In this document: one piece after another, positions 1-7,985 of the stretch | How the letters are laid out: each line of letters opens with the position of its first letter | Position numbering within the stretch: the stretch's first letter is position 1 | NCBI GenBank assembly: GCA_012513605.1 | Contig: JAAZBV010000134.1 | Coordinates: 1-64,000, forward strand | Direction of reading: 5' to 3' | DNA length: 64,000 nucleotides | Origin: Desulfatiglans sp. | Lineage (GTDB): Bacteria; Desulfobacterota; DSM-4660; Desulfatiglandales; HGW-15 | Notes under the pieces: generated by a model | What the model saw: the letters and a program-made list of their open reading frames with translations, nothing else | The model's database searches: none | What the model was told of the DNA's origin: nothing | Made by a program: the position numbers and the translations under genes

Positions 1-1763
1 TCCTTTGCAATGGATTCAGGTGTGATATTGTTTTCAATATTGTATTTAAGCTGAATCTCCCTTCGCCTGTTGCTCTCATCAATCGCCCTTTCCATTGAGC
101 CTGTAACCTGATCCGCATATAGAATAACCGTGCCGTTCAGATTTCTGGCTGCCCTGCCACATGTCTGGATAAGGGACCTCTCTGACCTTAAAAAACCCTC
201 CTTGTCAGCGTCCATAATAGCAACAAGGGATACCTCAGGGATGTCAAGCCCCTCTCTCAGAAGGTTGATGCCTATCAGCACATCAAATACACCCAGTCTT
301 AAATCCCTGATGATCTCCATCCTTTCGATAGTCTTTATATCCGAATGGAGATACCTGACCTTTACGTTAAGCTCAGAGTAATATTCAGCAAGGTCCTCTG
401 CCATCCTTTTGGTAAGAGTTGTTACCAGCACACGTTCGTTATTTTTTACCCTCTCCCTTATCCTGTAAAGCAGATCGTCAACCTGATCCTTTGCCGGGAC
501 AATCATAATTTCAGGATCAATCAGGCCGGTTGGCCTGATTATCTGCTCGGTTATGGCCTCGCCTTTTTCAAGCTCATAGGGGCCAGGTGTTGCAGAGACA
601 TACACTATCTGATTTAGCCTTTCATTAAACTCTTCAAATTTGAGCGGCCTGTTATCCAGCGCTGATGGCAGTCGGAAACCATAACTTACCAGCGTCTCTT
701 TTCTGGATCGGTCTCCACGGTACATCCCGCCTATCTGCGGGACCGTGATATGGCTCTCATCAATAAAGAGCAGAAAATCCTTTGGGAAATAATCAAGGAG
801 CGTTGGGGGCGCCTCGCCCTGACCCCTTCCTGTAAGGTGCCGTGAATAGTTTTCTATGCCGTGGCAATAGCCCATCTCGATCATCATCTCCAGATCAAAA
901 AGGGTGCGCTCCTCAATACGCTGCGCCTCGATAAATTTATTGTTATTCCTGAATTCCTCTACCCTCTGCTTCATCTCCTCCCTTATACCCTTTATTGCCT
1001 TGTCCCTTATCTCAGCGGATGTTACATAATGGGTTGCAGGATAGATGGTGATCCTGTTGAGCTCTTTTTTGACCTTTCCGGTAAGCGGGTCAATCTCCTG
1101 AATGGCCTCAACATCATCTCCCCAGAAGGTTATCCTTATGGCCTTATCCTCTTCATAGGCAGGAAAGATGTCAAGTATATCGCCCCTCACCCTGAACCTG
1201 CCCCTGTAAAAATCAAAGTCACCCCTTTCATAATAGATCTCTACCAGTTTTTTTACTGCAATATCCCTTGATAGCTTGTCACCCTTTTCCGCATACAGGA
1301 TCATATCATGGTATGCCTCAGGGGAACCAAGGCCGTAGATACAGGAGACACTTGCAATGATAATAACATCATCCCTGTCAAGGAGAGACCGTGTAGCTGA
1401 ATGCCGCATCTTGTCTATGTTTTCATTGATGCTGGAGTCCTTCTGGATATAGGTATCAGACTGTGGGATATATGCCTCAGGCTGATAATAATCATAGTAA
1501 CTCACAAAATACTCAACCGCATTTTCAGGAAAAAGATTCTTGAATTCACCATAGAGTTGGGCAGCCAGGGTCTTGTTAGGGGCCATGATCAGTGCAGGCT
1601 TCTGCACACTCTCTATGACGTGGGCCATGGTAAAGGTTTTACCCGAACCGGTTACGCCAAGCAGCACCTGATGTTTCAGGTTATTTTTTATACCCCTGAC
1701 CAGGTCGTTTATAGCCTGCGGCTGATCCCCGCATGGTTTAAGGTCTGTAACTATTTTGAACAT
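1..1763 (-). CDS. uvrB: Excinuclease ABC subunit B (partial, C-terminus off left edge)
   Basis: UvrB is the damage-verifying helicase-like subunit of nucleotide excision repair; it is loaded by UvrA and hands the lesion to UvrC. Translating the minus strand from ATG at 1763 gives [18 protein letters not shown], a Walker A segment GVTGSGKT, the beta-hairpin segment [10 protein letters not shown], a DESH box and, further on, the helicase motif QTCGRAARN. About 587 codons are inside the window. Family members run roughly 660-680 residues, so the UvrC-interacting C-terminal tail lies beyond position 1. The ribosome binding site AAAGG precedes the ATG by six bases. It is the last gene of a minus-strand run after cysS, separated by about 140 bp of repeat-like sequence. 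Confidence 0.97.
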   Translation of the reverse strand, partial: MFKIVTDLKPCGDQPQAINDLVRGIKNNLKHQVLLGVTGSGKTFTMAHVIESVQKPALIMAPNKTLAAQLYGEFKNLFPENAVEYFVSYYDYYQPEAYIPQSDTYIQKDSSINENIDKMRHSATRSLLDRDDVIIIASVSCIYGLGSPEAYHDMILYAEKGDKLSRDIAVKKLVEIYYERGDFDFYRGRFRVRGDILDIFPAYEEDKAIRITFWGDDVEAIQEIDPLTGKVKKELNRITIYPATHYVTSAEIRDKAIKGIREEMKQRVEEFRNNNKFIEAQRIEERTLFDLEMMIEMGYCHGIENYSRHLTGRGQGEAPPTLLDYFPKDFLLFIDESHITVPQIGGMYRGDRSRKETLVSYGFRLPSALDNRPLKFEEFNERLNQIVYVSATPGPYELEKGEAITEQIIRPTGLIDPEIMIVPAKDQVDDLLYRIRERVKNNERVLVTTLTKRMAEDLAEYYSELNVKVRYLHSDIKTIERMEIIRDLRLGVFDVLIGINLLREGLDIPEVSLVAIMDADKEGFLRSERSLIQTCGRAARNLNGTVILYADQVTGSMERAIDESNRRREIQLKYNIENNITPESIAK

Positions 1764-1835
1764 GGGAAACCTTTATTGTCAAAAATTAGATGTTAGATAG
1801 ATAAATAAAGCATGAAGTTTTTGAGATTCAAATAA

Positions 1836-1897
1836 CAGGCGCAAGGCTCAAGGCACAGGGTAAAAGCCTTTCCTTACGCCTTGTGCCCTGCGCCTTG
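1836..1897. repeat. Intergenic CCTTG/CCCTG repeat array, copy 1
   Basis: The spacer between cysS and uvrB carries GCGCAAGGCTCAAGGCACAG and, after about 20 bp, the opposing GCCTTGTGCCCTGCGCCTTG. The arms can pair imperfectly and are built from short related words (CCTTG, CCCTG, GAGCC). Very similar arrays flank the arabinose-5-phosphate isomerase gene at 24119-24182 and 24277-24306, so this is a dispersed intergenic family and not a single terminator. Confidence 0.6.
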
Positions 1898-1904
1898 CAC
1901 CGAT

Positions 1905-3356
1905 TCATATATCTTTTCGCCATTTGGTGACGCCTTCTTTATCTTCCAGTACAATGCCCATCTGCTTGAGTTTATTTCTTATCTCATCCGCCTTTGCCCA
2001 CTCTTTCTGAGCCCTGGCCTCTTTCCTCTGTTTTATGAGTCCCTCGATCTCAGATTCATCAATGTCAGAGGGCTTTTCAATCTGTGAAATAAAGACCGAT
2101 GGTTTAAAATTCAATATACCCAGTACAGCTCCAACTTTTTGCAGGGCTGCTCTTTCATCTTTAAGCTGATCTATGGCTTCTTTAGAAGGGCGGTCACCTG
2201 CATCATCCATGATCCTGTTAAGCTCTTTTATCCTGTCAAAGATAATACCCACAACACCGGCAGTATTCAGGTCATCATCCATAAGGTTGATAAACCGGTT
2301 TAAAAAATCATTTTTCTGTTCATTAGCCAGTAACCCCTGAATATTGGGTTGACCATTACCCTCTACAGGCCCAGTAAGCTCTTCAACCCTCTGGAGGGTG
2401 CGGTATATTCGTACAAGGCCAGCCTGGAAATCCAGCACATCCTTTTTTGCAAAATCAAGAGGGCTTCTATACTGTTTTGAAAGCAGGAAAAACCTCAGCA
2501 CCTCAGGGTGATAATTGTGCAGGGCATCTTTTATATATATAAAATTGCCAAGGGACTTGGACATCTTTTCGGACTCAACAGTAAGAAACCCATTATGCAC
2601 CCAGTAGCGGGCAAACTCACCTCCTGTGGCCGCCTTTGACTGTGCCCTCTCATTTTCATGATGAGGGAATAGAAGGTCCTGGCCGCCGCCATGTATGTCA
2701 AAGGTGCTGCCCAGGTAATTATTGCTCATCACAGAACATTCCATATGCCATCCCGGTCTTCCTTTACCCCAGGGGCTGTCCCACATAGGCTCTCCGGGCT
2801 TGGAGGGTTTCCAGAGTGTAAAATCCATTGGATGGCGTTTTTTATCATTTATATCTATGCGGCTCCCCGCCTTCATCTCATCAAGCTTTCTGCCTGAAAG
2901 CCTGCCGTAATCATCCAGTTTTTCCACAGCATAAAAGACATCGCCATCAACCTCATATGCAAATCCCTTGTCAATCAGGAGCTGGATCATCTTGATCATG
3001 TTACCTATGTGTTCTGTTGCCCTGGGTTCAATATCCGGCTTCATGACATAAAGGGCCTTCATATCCTCATTGAATGAGTCAATGTGCTCCTGAGCAAGAG
3101 AAGAGGGCTTTTTTCCAAGTTCATTGGCGCGGTTGATTATCTTATCATCCACATCTGTAAAGTTGCGCACATAAGTTACAGAGAAGCCTCTTTCCCTGAA
3201 GTATCTTACAAGTACATCAAACACAATGGCTGAACGTGCATGACCGATATGTGAATGATCATAAACCGTTACGCCGCATACATACATCCCAACTTTCCCT
3301 TCAACAAGGGGAATAAAAATTTCTTTCTGTCGTGTTGCTGTGTTATATAATTTCAT
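1905..3356 (-). CDS. cysS: Cysteinyl-tRNA synthetase
   Basis: A class I aminoacyl-tRNA synthetase that charges tRNA-Cys in the cytoplasm. The 483-residue product has the HIGH signature at residues 36-39, KMSKS at 264-268 and the expected zinc ligands (Cys27, Cys207 in WHMECS, and the PHHENE segment near 231-236). The length is normal for the family (about 460-490). The ATG at 3356 is preceded by an AT-rich stretch without a convincing Shine-Dalgarno, so expression may be modest or coupled to upstream transcription. It lies downstream of ispF; IspF and CysS are often neighbours in bacterial genomes. Confidence 0.97.
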   Translation of the reverse strand: MKLYNTATRQKEIFIPLVEGKVGMYVCGVTVYDHSHIGHARSAIVFDVLVRYFRERGFSVTYVRNFTDVDDKIINRANELGKKPSSLAQEHIDSFNEDMKALYVMKPDIEPRATEHIGNMIKMIQLLIDKGFAYEVDGDVFYAVEKLDDYGRLSGRKLDEMKAGSRIDINDKKRHPMDFTLWKPSKPGEPMWDSPWGKGRPGWHMECSVMSNNYLGSTFDIHGGGQDLLFPHHENERAQSKAATGGEFARYWVHNGFLTVESEKMSKSLGNFIYIKDALHNYHPEVLRFFLLSKQYRSPLDFAKKDVLDFQAGLVRIYRTLQRVEELTGPVEGNGQPNIQGLLANEQKNDFLNRFINLMDDDLNTAGVVGIIFDRIKELNRIMDDAGDRPSKEAIDQLKDERAALQKVGAVLGILNFKPSVFISQIEKPSDIDESEIEGLIKQRKEARAQKEWAKADEIRNKLKQMGIVLEDKEGVTKWRKDI

Positions 3357-3375
3357 AATTTATTAAACCTTGTTT

Positions 3376-3408
3376 CCTGTAAAAATTAAGATCAGGATTC
3401 ACCTGATC
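3376..3408 (-). terminator. Probable terminator or attenuating hairpin between ispF and cysS
   Basis: GATCAGG (3390-3396) and CCTGATC (3402-3408) form a perfect 7-bp stem with a 5-base loop. Read on the minus strand the stem is followed by TTAATTTTT. It could end or attenuate ispF transcripts before cysS. Confidence 0.5.
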
Positions 3409-3409
3409 T

Positions 3410-3446
3410 ACCTTCCCGTATACCGCAAACCTCAAACCTTAGACCT
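3410..3446. repeat. CCCGTATACCG intergenic repeat, copy 1
   Basis: The string CCCGTATACCGCAAACCTC followed by AAACCTTAGACC overlaps the 3' end of ispF. A near copy, CCCGTATACCGAAGACCTC followed by ATACCGTAAACCTC, lies at 4290-4327 just past gmhA. Both sit at the 3' end of a minus-strand gene, which suggests a small dispersed repeat and not coding sequence. Confidence 0.5.
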
Positions 3447-3918
3447 TCTTCACCAGGCTGACTGCCGCATATGCCCCCATGCCTTCACCCCGACCTGCAA
3501 AGCCCATCCCTTCGGTTGTTGTTGCCTTGATATTTACACTGCCTTTTTCTACCGCAAGTACAGTGGCCAATTTATCTATCATAGCTTCAATGTGGGGAGA
3601 GAGTTTTGGCTGTTGTGCCACAATGGTGCAGTCAACATTATTTATCTGATAACCATCCTCCCTTACCATGGACATGACGCTCTTTAACATCAGGAGACTG
3701 TCTTTATCCTTGTAAGCAGGGTCTGTATCAGGGAAATGCCTTCCAATATCTCCTCTCCCAAGTGCGCCAAGTATCCCGTCCATTATTGCATGGACAAGCA
3801 CATCAGCATCTGAATGGCCAAGCAGGCCAAGCCTCCAGGGGATTTCGATTCCACCCAGTATCAGCCTTCGCCCCTCAACCAGGCGGTGCGCATCATATCC
3901 GAAACCTATGCGGAACAT
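3439..3918 (-). CDS. ispF: 2-C-methyl-D-erythritol 2,4-cyclodiphosphate synthase
   Basis: IspF catalyses the fifth step of the non-mevalonate isoprenoid pathway, cyclising CDP-methylerythritol 2-phosphate with release of CMP. The 159-residue protein has the family signatures RIGFGYDAHRL (metal ligands Asp9 and His11), GHSDADVLVHA and, near the C-terminus, the ATTTEGMGFAGRGEG segment. Length is typical (about 155-160). Start at 3918 is supported by GAGGGG six bases upstream. No ispD is visible upstream; the neighbour is the small FmdB-like gene. Confidence 0.97.
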   Translation of the reverse strand: MFRIGFGYDAHRLVEGRRLILGGIEIPWRLGLLGHSDADVLVHAIMDGILGALGRGDIGRHFPDTDPAYKDKDSLLMLKSVMSMVREDGYQINNVDCTIVAQQPKLSPHIEAMIDKLATVLAVEKGSVNIKATTTEGMGFAGRGEGMGAYAAVSLVKKV

Positions 3919-3943
3919 ACAAGACCCCTCTTATGCCTGTTAA

Positions 3944-4177
3944 TTAATGGCACGAAGTGCAGCTTCCGCCTGCACAGGAAGAGCAACCGGATGAGGATGA
4001 TCTGGAAGATGAGGAATAATCCCCACCACCTTTGCCGCCGCTTTTGTGGCTACATGCGGAGATCTTACGCTTTACCTTTCTGGTATCACATTTAGGGCAT
4101 GTGACTGTATCATTTCCGAGTACAATACACTCAAACTCTTCATTGCACTTTGTGCATTGATATTCATAAATAGGCAT
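3944..4177 (-). CDS. FmdB/CxxC_CxxC_SSSS-family zinc ribbon protein
   Basis: A 77-residue protein starting MPIYEYQCTKC and holding a zinc ribbon made from CTKC (residues 8-11) and CPKC (27-30). It is followed by a basic segment and a low-complexity tail rich in Ser, Gly and Cys that ends in several CxxC-like pairs. This is the layout of the FmdB putative regulatory family, whose function is unresolved despite the historical link to formamidase regulation. GGGAG precedes the ATG by six bases. It lies 25 bp upstream of ispF, and the two are probably co-transcribed. Confidence 0.85.
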   Translation of the reverse strand: MPIYEYQCTKCNEEFECIVLGNDTVTCPKCDTRKVKRKISACSHKSGGKGGGDYSSSSRSSSSGCSSCAGGSCTSCH

Positions 4178-4289
4178 TTCTTACTCCCATATTATTTTCG
4201 TTCTGTAACACTTTATAAGTTCCATAATTGTGGTTGTAAAGTCTTTACATGATTAATTTGAAATTATTATCCACCAGGGGATTTCATGA

Positions 4290-4327
4290 TATACCCGTAT
4301 ACCGAAGACCTCATACCGTAAACCTCA
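4290..4327. repeat. CCCGTATACCG intergenic repeat, copy 2
   Basis: Second copy of the short repeat described at 3410-3446: CCCGTATACCGAAGACCTC then ATACCGTAAACCTC. It is placed just past the 3' end of gmhA (stop side, minus strand). The rest of the 4178-4337 spacer shows nothing recognisable. Confidence 0.5.
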
Positions 4328-4337
4328 CTCCGCTATG

Positions 4338-4916
4338 CTATTCTCCTCCCTGGAATAAAATATGATCCACAAGTTTGCAGATAATGTGCCCGGCCAGGAT
4401 ATGGCTTTCCTGTGTCCTTGCGGTACTCTCACTTGGGACAATAAGGCAGAGATCACTCACATCTTTCAGTTTTCCGCCCTTGCCGCCGGTAAGTGCAGCC
4501 ACATAAATGCCCATCTCACTTGCTGTCTCTGCTGCTGATATTACATTCTGTGAATTACCGCTCGTGCTTATTGCAAGGAGAACATCCCCCTCCAGGCCAA
4601 TAGCTTTCACCTGTTTGGTGAAAATATCATTAAAAGAATAGTCATTGCCTATGCATGTGATAATAGAGGAATCAGTCGCAAGAGATATGGCCGGAAGGGG
4701 AGGTCTCTCCATTTCAAGCCGGTTGACAAATTCAGCTGCAATATGCTGTGCGTCAGCAGCGCTACCGCCATTCCCGCAAAGCATCAGCTTCCGGTCTCTT
4801 GTAAATGCGGATGCTATTTTTCTGGCAAGGGTGATCAGGTCATTATAGTTCTCTTTGATAAACTGCTCCTTTACTCTTACACTCTCCTGGAAAATATTTT
4901 CTATTATATCCTTCAT
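4338..4916 (-). CDS. gmhA: Phosphoheptose isomerase (sedoheptulose 7-phosphate isomerase)
   Basis: GmhA converts sedoheptulose 7-phosphate to D-glycero-D-manno-heptose 7-phosphate, the first step to the heptose of the LPS inner core. The 192-residue product is a single SIS domain with the glycine-rich phosphate-binding segment MLCGNGGSAADAQH, the AISTSGNS loop and the C-terminal ESHILAGH segment that carries catalytic histidine. Length matches the family. The gene starts 14 bp after the selA stop, so the two form a transcription unit. With the arabinose-5-phosphate isomerase gene at 23123 it indicates a Gram-negative envelope. Confidence 0.93.
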   Translation of the reverse strand: MKDIIENIFQESVRVKEQFIKENYNDLITLARKIASAFTRDRKLMLCGNGGSAADAQHIAAEFVNRLEMERPPLPAISLATDSSIITCIGNDYSFNDIFTKQVKAIGLEGDVLLAISTSGNSQNVISAAETASEMGIYVAALTGGKGGKLKDVSDLCLIVPSESTARTQESHILAGHIICKLVDHILFQGGE

Positions 4917-4930
4917 TATATCTACCTGCC

Positions 4931-6349
4931 TTACACAATGATTTTATTCAGATTATTAATGCATTCTGCTACAGGCTTAAGCTCCTTTTCCTGTATTGTC
5001 CTGACATCCAGGAGTACGCTCTCCTGCTCAACCCTTACTATAATGGGAGGGGTGCAGGATTTTAGTGCCTCGCTTATCTCATGGGCAGTCATTTTTACCG
5101 GATTAAGTCTCAAAAGCCGTGTTGGGAGTTCCAGCAGTGGTAAAGCCCCTCCTCCTGTCTTGGATGTTCCATTTATCATGTCGATCTTGAAACTGCTCCC
5201 CTCCTTTACAGGTATCATGCGATACAGTCTTTGCACTTTTAATTTAAGGTCCTCGTATGACCTGCATATCATACTGAGCGTAGGAATTGTCTCAACTGCC
5301 TTTTGTTCATCCCTGTATATATTCAGGGTCTCTTCCAGTGCGGCAAGTGTAAGCTTATCAATCCTCAGTGCCCTGTTAAGCTGGTTTTTACGTATCTTTT
5401 CAACAAGCTCCTTTTTACCGATTATTATCCCTGCCTGCGGGCCACCTAATAGTTTATCCCCGCTGAATGTTACAATATCCACACCTTCGTTAACCACCTG
5501 CTGGACGGTTGGTTCCCATTGATAACCATATTTGGAGAGATCAATAAAAGAGCCGCTGCCAAGGTCTTCAATAACAGGGATATTGTGTTTTCTGCCCAGT
5601 TCAACAAGCGTTGACCTCTTTACCTCATCGTGAAAACCTATTATCTGGAAATTGCTTTTATGCACCTTCAATATGGCAGCGGTTTCAGATGTTATAGCTG
5701 CTTCATAATCATTAAGATGGGTCTTGTTGGTTGTCCCAACCTCTATCATTCTTGCACCGCTTTTTTTCATGACATCAGGTATCCTGAAAGAGCCGCCTAT
5801 CTCCACAAGTTCTCCTCTTGAGACAATAACCTCGCGCTCTTTTGCCAATGTCTCAAGGGTAATAAGTACAGCGGCAGCGTTATTGTTTACCACCATTCCC
5901 GCCTCCGCTGAGGTCAGCTCTTTTAAAATACCCTCCACATGGGTATACCTGCTGCCACGTTTTCCCTTTTCAAGGTCATATTCCAGATTACTGTAACCCC
6001 TGCTTATATCAATTAATCTTTCAATAACCCTTTCTGCCAGTATTGACCGGCCAAGATTCGTATGCAGGATAACACCTGTAGCATTAATTACATTACGAAG
6101 GCTCAGGTGTGAAAGGAATTCGAGCCTAATAACAATCATATTGACGATGTTTTCCGGATCAATCGTACGGCTCTCTTTTGATATGTCCCCCTTTTCTATG
6201 CCCTTTCTTGTTTCAGAGAGTATCTCATTTATTGCCCGCAGGATAAGGGTTCTGGGGTAGTGCTCTGCAATATCTTTTATTACAGGGTTATCAAGCAGCC
6301 GGTCAACTGCCGGTATCATCCTGTATAATTCTGCTCTGTTATCTATCAT
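4931..6349 (-). CDS. selA: L-seryl-tRNA(Sec) selenium transferase
   Basis: SelA is the PLP enzyme that converts seryl-tRNA(Sec) to selenocysteinyl-tRNA(Sec) using selenophosphate. Visible signatures are the N-terminal MIPAVDRLL segment, INATGVILHTNLGRS, VVNNNAAAV and the PLP lysine in FSGDKLLGGPQAG. The frame is open to an ATG at 6415, but I chose the ATG at 6349 (472 residues). The extra 22 residues are lysine-rich and unlike the family, there is no Shine-Dalgarno at 6415, and AAGGAG lies upstream of 6349, though at a long spacing. SelA implies that this genome decodes UGA as selenocysteine, which bears directly on the gene at 48204. selB and selC are not in the window. Confidence 0.95.
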   Translation of the reverse strand: MIDNRAELYRMIPAVDRLLDNPVIKDIAEHYPRTLILRAINEILSETRKGIEKGDISKESRTIDPENIVNMIVIRLEFLSHLSLRNVINATGVILHTNLGRSILAERVIERLIDISRGYSNLEYDLEKGKRGSRYTHVEGILKELTSAEAGMVVNNNAAAVLITLETLAKEREVIVSRGELVEIGGSFRIPDVMKKSGARMIEVGTTNKTHLNDYEAAITSETAAILKVHKSNFQIIGFHDEVKRSTLVELGRKHNIPVIEDLGSGSFIDLSKYGYQWEPTVQQVVNEGVDIVTFSGDKLLGGPQAGIIIGKKELVEKIRKNQLNRALRIDKLTLAALEETLNIYRDEQKAVETIPTLSMICRSYEDLKLKVQRLYRMIPVKEGSSFKIDMINGTSKTGGGALPLLELPTRLLRLNPVKMTAHEISEALKSCTPPIIVRVEQESVLLDVRTIQEKELKPVAECINNLNKIIV

Positions 6350-6436
6350 TTTTATATTGGCCTTCTCCTTGTTTGCTATTATTTTAATCTTTTTGTTGCA
6401 AAATTTTAAAAGCATGATAAAAGATTAAAAAAACAT

Positions 6437-6513
6437 GGTGGGTGTAGCTCAGCTGGTAGAGCACTGGGTTGTGGCCTCAGATGCCGCGGGTTCGAGCCCC
6501 GTCACTCACCCCA
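6437..6513 (+). tRNA. tRNA-His (anticodon GTG)
   Basis: A 77-base cloverleaf with encoded CCA. The acceptor stem includes the extra 5' G (position -1, base 6437) opposite C73, which is the identity element of bacterial tRNA-His. The D-arm is TAGCTCAGCTGGTAGAGCA. The anticodon loop TTGTGGC has GTG at 6471-6473, and the T-arm contains GGTTCGAGCCCC. It is transcribed divergently from selA. Confidence 0.97.
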
Positions 6514-6530
6514 TCAACAGAAGAAATTTC

Positions 6531-6558
6531 AGGGAGCTTATGCTCCCTTTAATTTTTC
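6531..6558 (+). terminator. Intrinsic terminator of tRNA-His
   Basis: AGGGAGC (6531-6537), a TTAT loop and GCTCCCT (6542-6548) form a 7-bp stem followed by a T-rich run, 18 bp past the tRNA 3' end. Confidence 0.8.
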
Positions 6559-6725
6559 CTGGACCATACTCTTTAGCCTTATAATTCCTACGCCCTGCAA
6601 ATTTTCTCAATTTTATCAAAAACATAACTTTGGTATCATATTTTATTTCTGTTTTAAAGAACAAAGAATATCAATTCTATAATTTTGGTCTTTAATAAGA
6701 AAGTTTAGAAAGGGCTGAAACAGGA

Positions 6726-6774
6726 ATCGCCCCTCGATCCAGGGGGAGGTAAAAACATAGGATCGAGGGGCGAT
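6726..6774 (-). terminator. Long perfect inverted repeat, probable terminator of the FN3 gene
   Basis: ATCGCCCCTCGATCC (6726-6740) and its exact reverse complement (6760-6774) form a 15-bp GC-rich stem around a 19-base loop, 30 bp past the stop of the minus-strand FN3 protein gene. No long T-run follows on the minus strand, so it may end transcription inefficiently or protect the mRNA 3' end. Confidence 0.55.
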
Positions 6775-6803
6775 GTTAAATGGTTATGTATCAGAAAATT
6801 ATC

Positions 6804-7628
6804 TTAATATCTCCATGTACATGCTGAGCGGACCTTTATCCAGTAACCGTAACCGGGCTTTAAAGTTGTCAAGTCACTGAACTCCGGGTTATCAGGATCA
6901 TATACCTTCCATTTGCTATCCTGATATGTCCAGATGCTTATTACATTATCAAGGATTGAAGATATTGCCTGTGGCATATTCAGAATTGCGGCAGAATTTA
7001 GCCCGACAAGGTTCCACCCATGAGAGAGGTTTACTGCATCTACAGGCACAGCCTCCGGGATATATAGTTCAGCATTATCACTCATGTTCAGCCAGAGGCC
7101 CTGGCCTGGTTTTACTTCAAGAAGCGTACTGGTATTCGGGTTGTCAGGGTTATAATACTTCCAGACACCATCAACATATGTCCATATGGTTACTACATCA
7201 TCCATTATAGGACCAAGGGCATCTTCAATCGGTGTGTTTTCAGCTACGTTTGGTATCGAAATCAGGTTCCAGTTGCTTTTTGTTGAAATAAACATGCCGG
7301 GAACAGAACTGACCTCATTTGAGAAGTCGCTTTCAAGGCCTGCCTCATCAACAGCGGTTACCGCAAAATAGTATTTTCTCCCATCATCCGGTATGTCTGT
7401 CGTATACTCATTAGCCAAACCGATATTACCGCTGTTTTTTGTATAATTACCTGAACTGTTTCCCCAGTAGACTATATAATGGCTCAGGTCCGGCTCGCTG
7501 TTCGCTTCCCATGTGAGGGTAACCTCACGGGCAGCAGCAGATGTTACAAAAAAAACAATAAAGAGGATTGAAAAAACCTGGATAAAACCTTTGAGTAAAA
7601 AGCGAACTACAGGATTATTATGTTCCAT
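6804..7628 (-). CDS. Secreted fibronectin type III protein with two GWNL repeats (riboswitch-controlled)
   Basis: The product is 274 residues from the ATG at 7628; an in-frame ATG at 7652 was rejected because GGGAGGTG lies six bases before 7628. A signal peptide (about residues 1-32, ending near SAAA) precedes one FN3 domain (about 35-110, REVTLTWEANSEPDLSHYIV to SDFSNEVS). Two roughly 75-residue modules follow, each reading [GN]WNL, IWTY, W..Y.PDNP and KPG.G.W. Modules of this kind occur at the C-termini of surface or secreted proteins of Desulfobacterota, but their role is unknown. A tandem paralog lies upstream at 7986-8795. A c-di-GMP-I aptamer lies in the leader, so expression should respond to the sessile/motile signal. 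An extracellular or surface role is inferred. Confidence 0.85.
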   Translation of the reverse strand: MEHNNPVVRFLLKGFIQVFSILFIVFFVTSAAAREVTLTWEANSEPDLSHYIVYWGNSSGNYTKNSGNIGLANEYTTDIPDDGRKYYFAVTAVDEAGLESDFSNEVSSVPGMFISTKSNWNLISIPNVAENTPIEDALGPIMDDVVTIWTYVDGVWKYYNPDNPNTSTLLEVKPGQGLWLNMSDNAELYIPEAVPVDAVNLSHGWNLVGLNSAAILNMPQAISSILDNVISIWTYQDSKWKVYDPDNPEFSDLTTLKPGYGYWIKVRSACTWRY

Positions 7629-7631
7629 ATT

Positions 7632-7690
7632 GGCACCTCCCAGTGTCTGCACGTATCAGCATGTGGCCGAATCAGCACTTAGGGTGTGCC
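7632..7690 (-). promoter_or_regulatory. Shine-Dalgarno and candidate anti-Shine-Dalgarno (expression platform)
   Basis: On the minus strand the ribosome binding site GGGAGGTGCC (7641-7632) can pair with GGCACACCC (7690-7682) through GGCAC:GTGCC and CCC:GGG, separated by a small bulge. The anti-SD directly follows the aptamer and could also pair upstream (GGGT with ACCC). Switching would therefore probably act on translation. No terminator-like T-run lies between aptamer and start. The structure is inferred from pairing only. Confidence 0.45.
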
Positions 7691-7695
7691 GACCC

Positions 7696-7800
7696 GCCCG
7701 GCAACCTCGCAACCATGTTCCCCATTTTGTTACAAGGGAATTTAGGCCGACGGCTTTGCGTCCCGCCCTTTCGAACGGTTTGCCCTTATCAAGCGACTCG
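7696..7800 (-). ncRNA. Cyclic di-GMP-I (GEMM-I) riboswitch aptamer
   Basis: The minus strand from about 7800 reads GGGCAAACC (7785-7777), a stem closed by a GAAA tetraloop, GGGACGCAAAGCC (7764-7752) and GGCCTAAA. A variable second hairpin follows, ending GGTTGCGAGGTTGCC (about 7713-7699). These blocks, their order and the tetraloop are the consensus of the GEMM-I class that binds c-di-GMP. It sits immediately upstream of the FN3 gene, and the sigma-54-like promoter at 7812-7828 would start transcription within a few bases of the aptamer 5' end. Confidence 0.93.
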
Positions 7801-7811
7801 ATCTCTATATA

Positions 7812-7828
7812 AGCATTTTATGTGCCAA
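7812..7828 (-). promoter_or_regulatory. Candidate sigma-54 (-24/-12) promoter upstream of the riboswitch
   Basis: Minus strand: TTGGCAC (-24 box, 7828-7822), five bases, then ATGC (7816... GC at 7814-7813). The invariant GG and GC dinucleotides have the required spacing. The consensus is TGGCAC-N5-TTGC, so there is one mismatch in the -12 box. The predicted start near 7801 coincides with the 5' edge of the c-di-GMP aptamer. Confidence 0.6.
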
Positions 7829-7985
7829 TCATAAAACACTTTAAAAAAGCAATTATAATGCATTGATATTATTAATATAATTTGAAATATGATTGTTGAA
7901 TAAAAGAAATACAGAGGTTTAAGGGATAATACAAAATAAGACATGTACATATTTTATTTTATACATATTAGATACTCTCAGGTAT

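Noticed and set aside
3603-3625. TGGCAC on the minus strand inside ispF as a sigma-54 box
   Set aside because: No TTGC at the required five-base distance, and it is within coding sequence.
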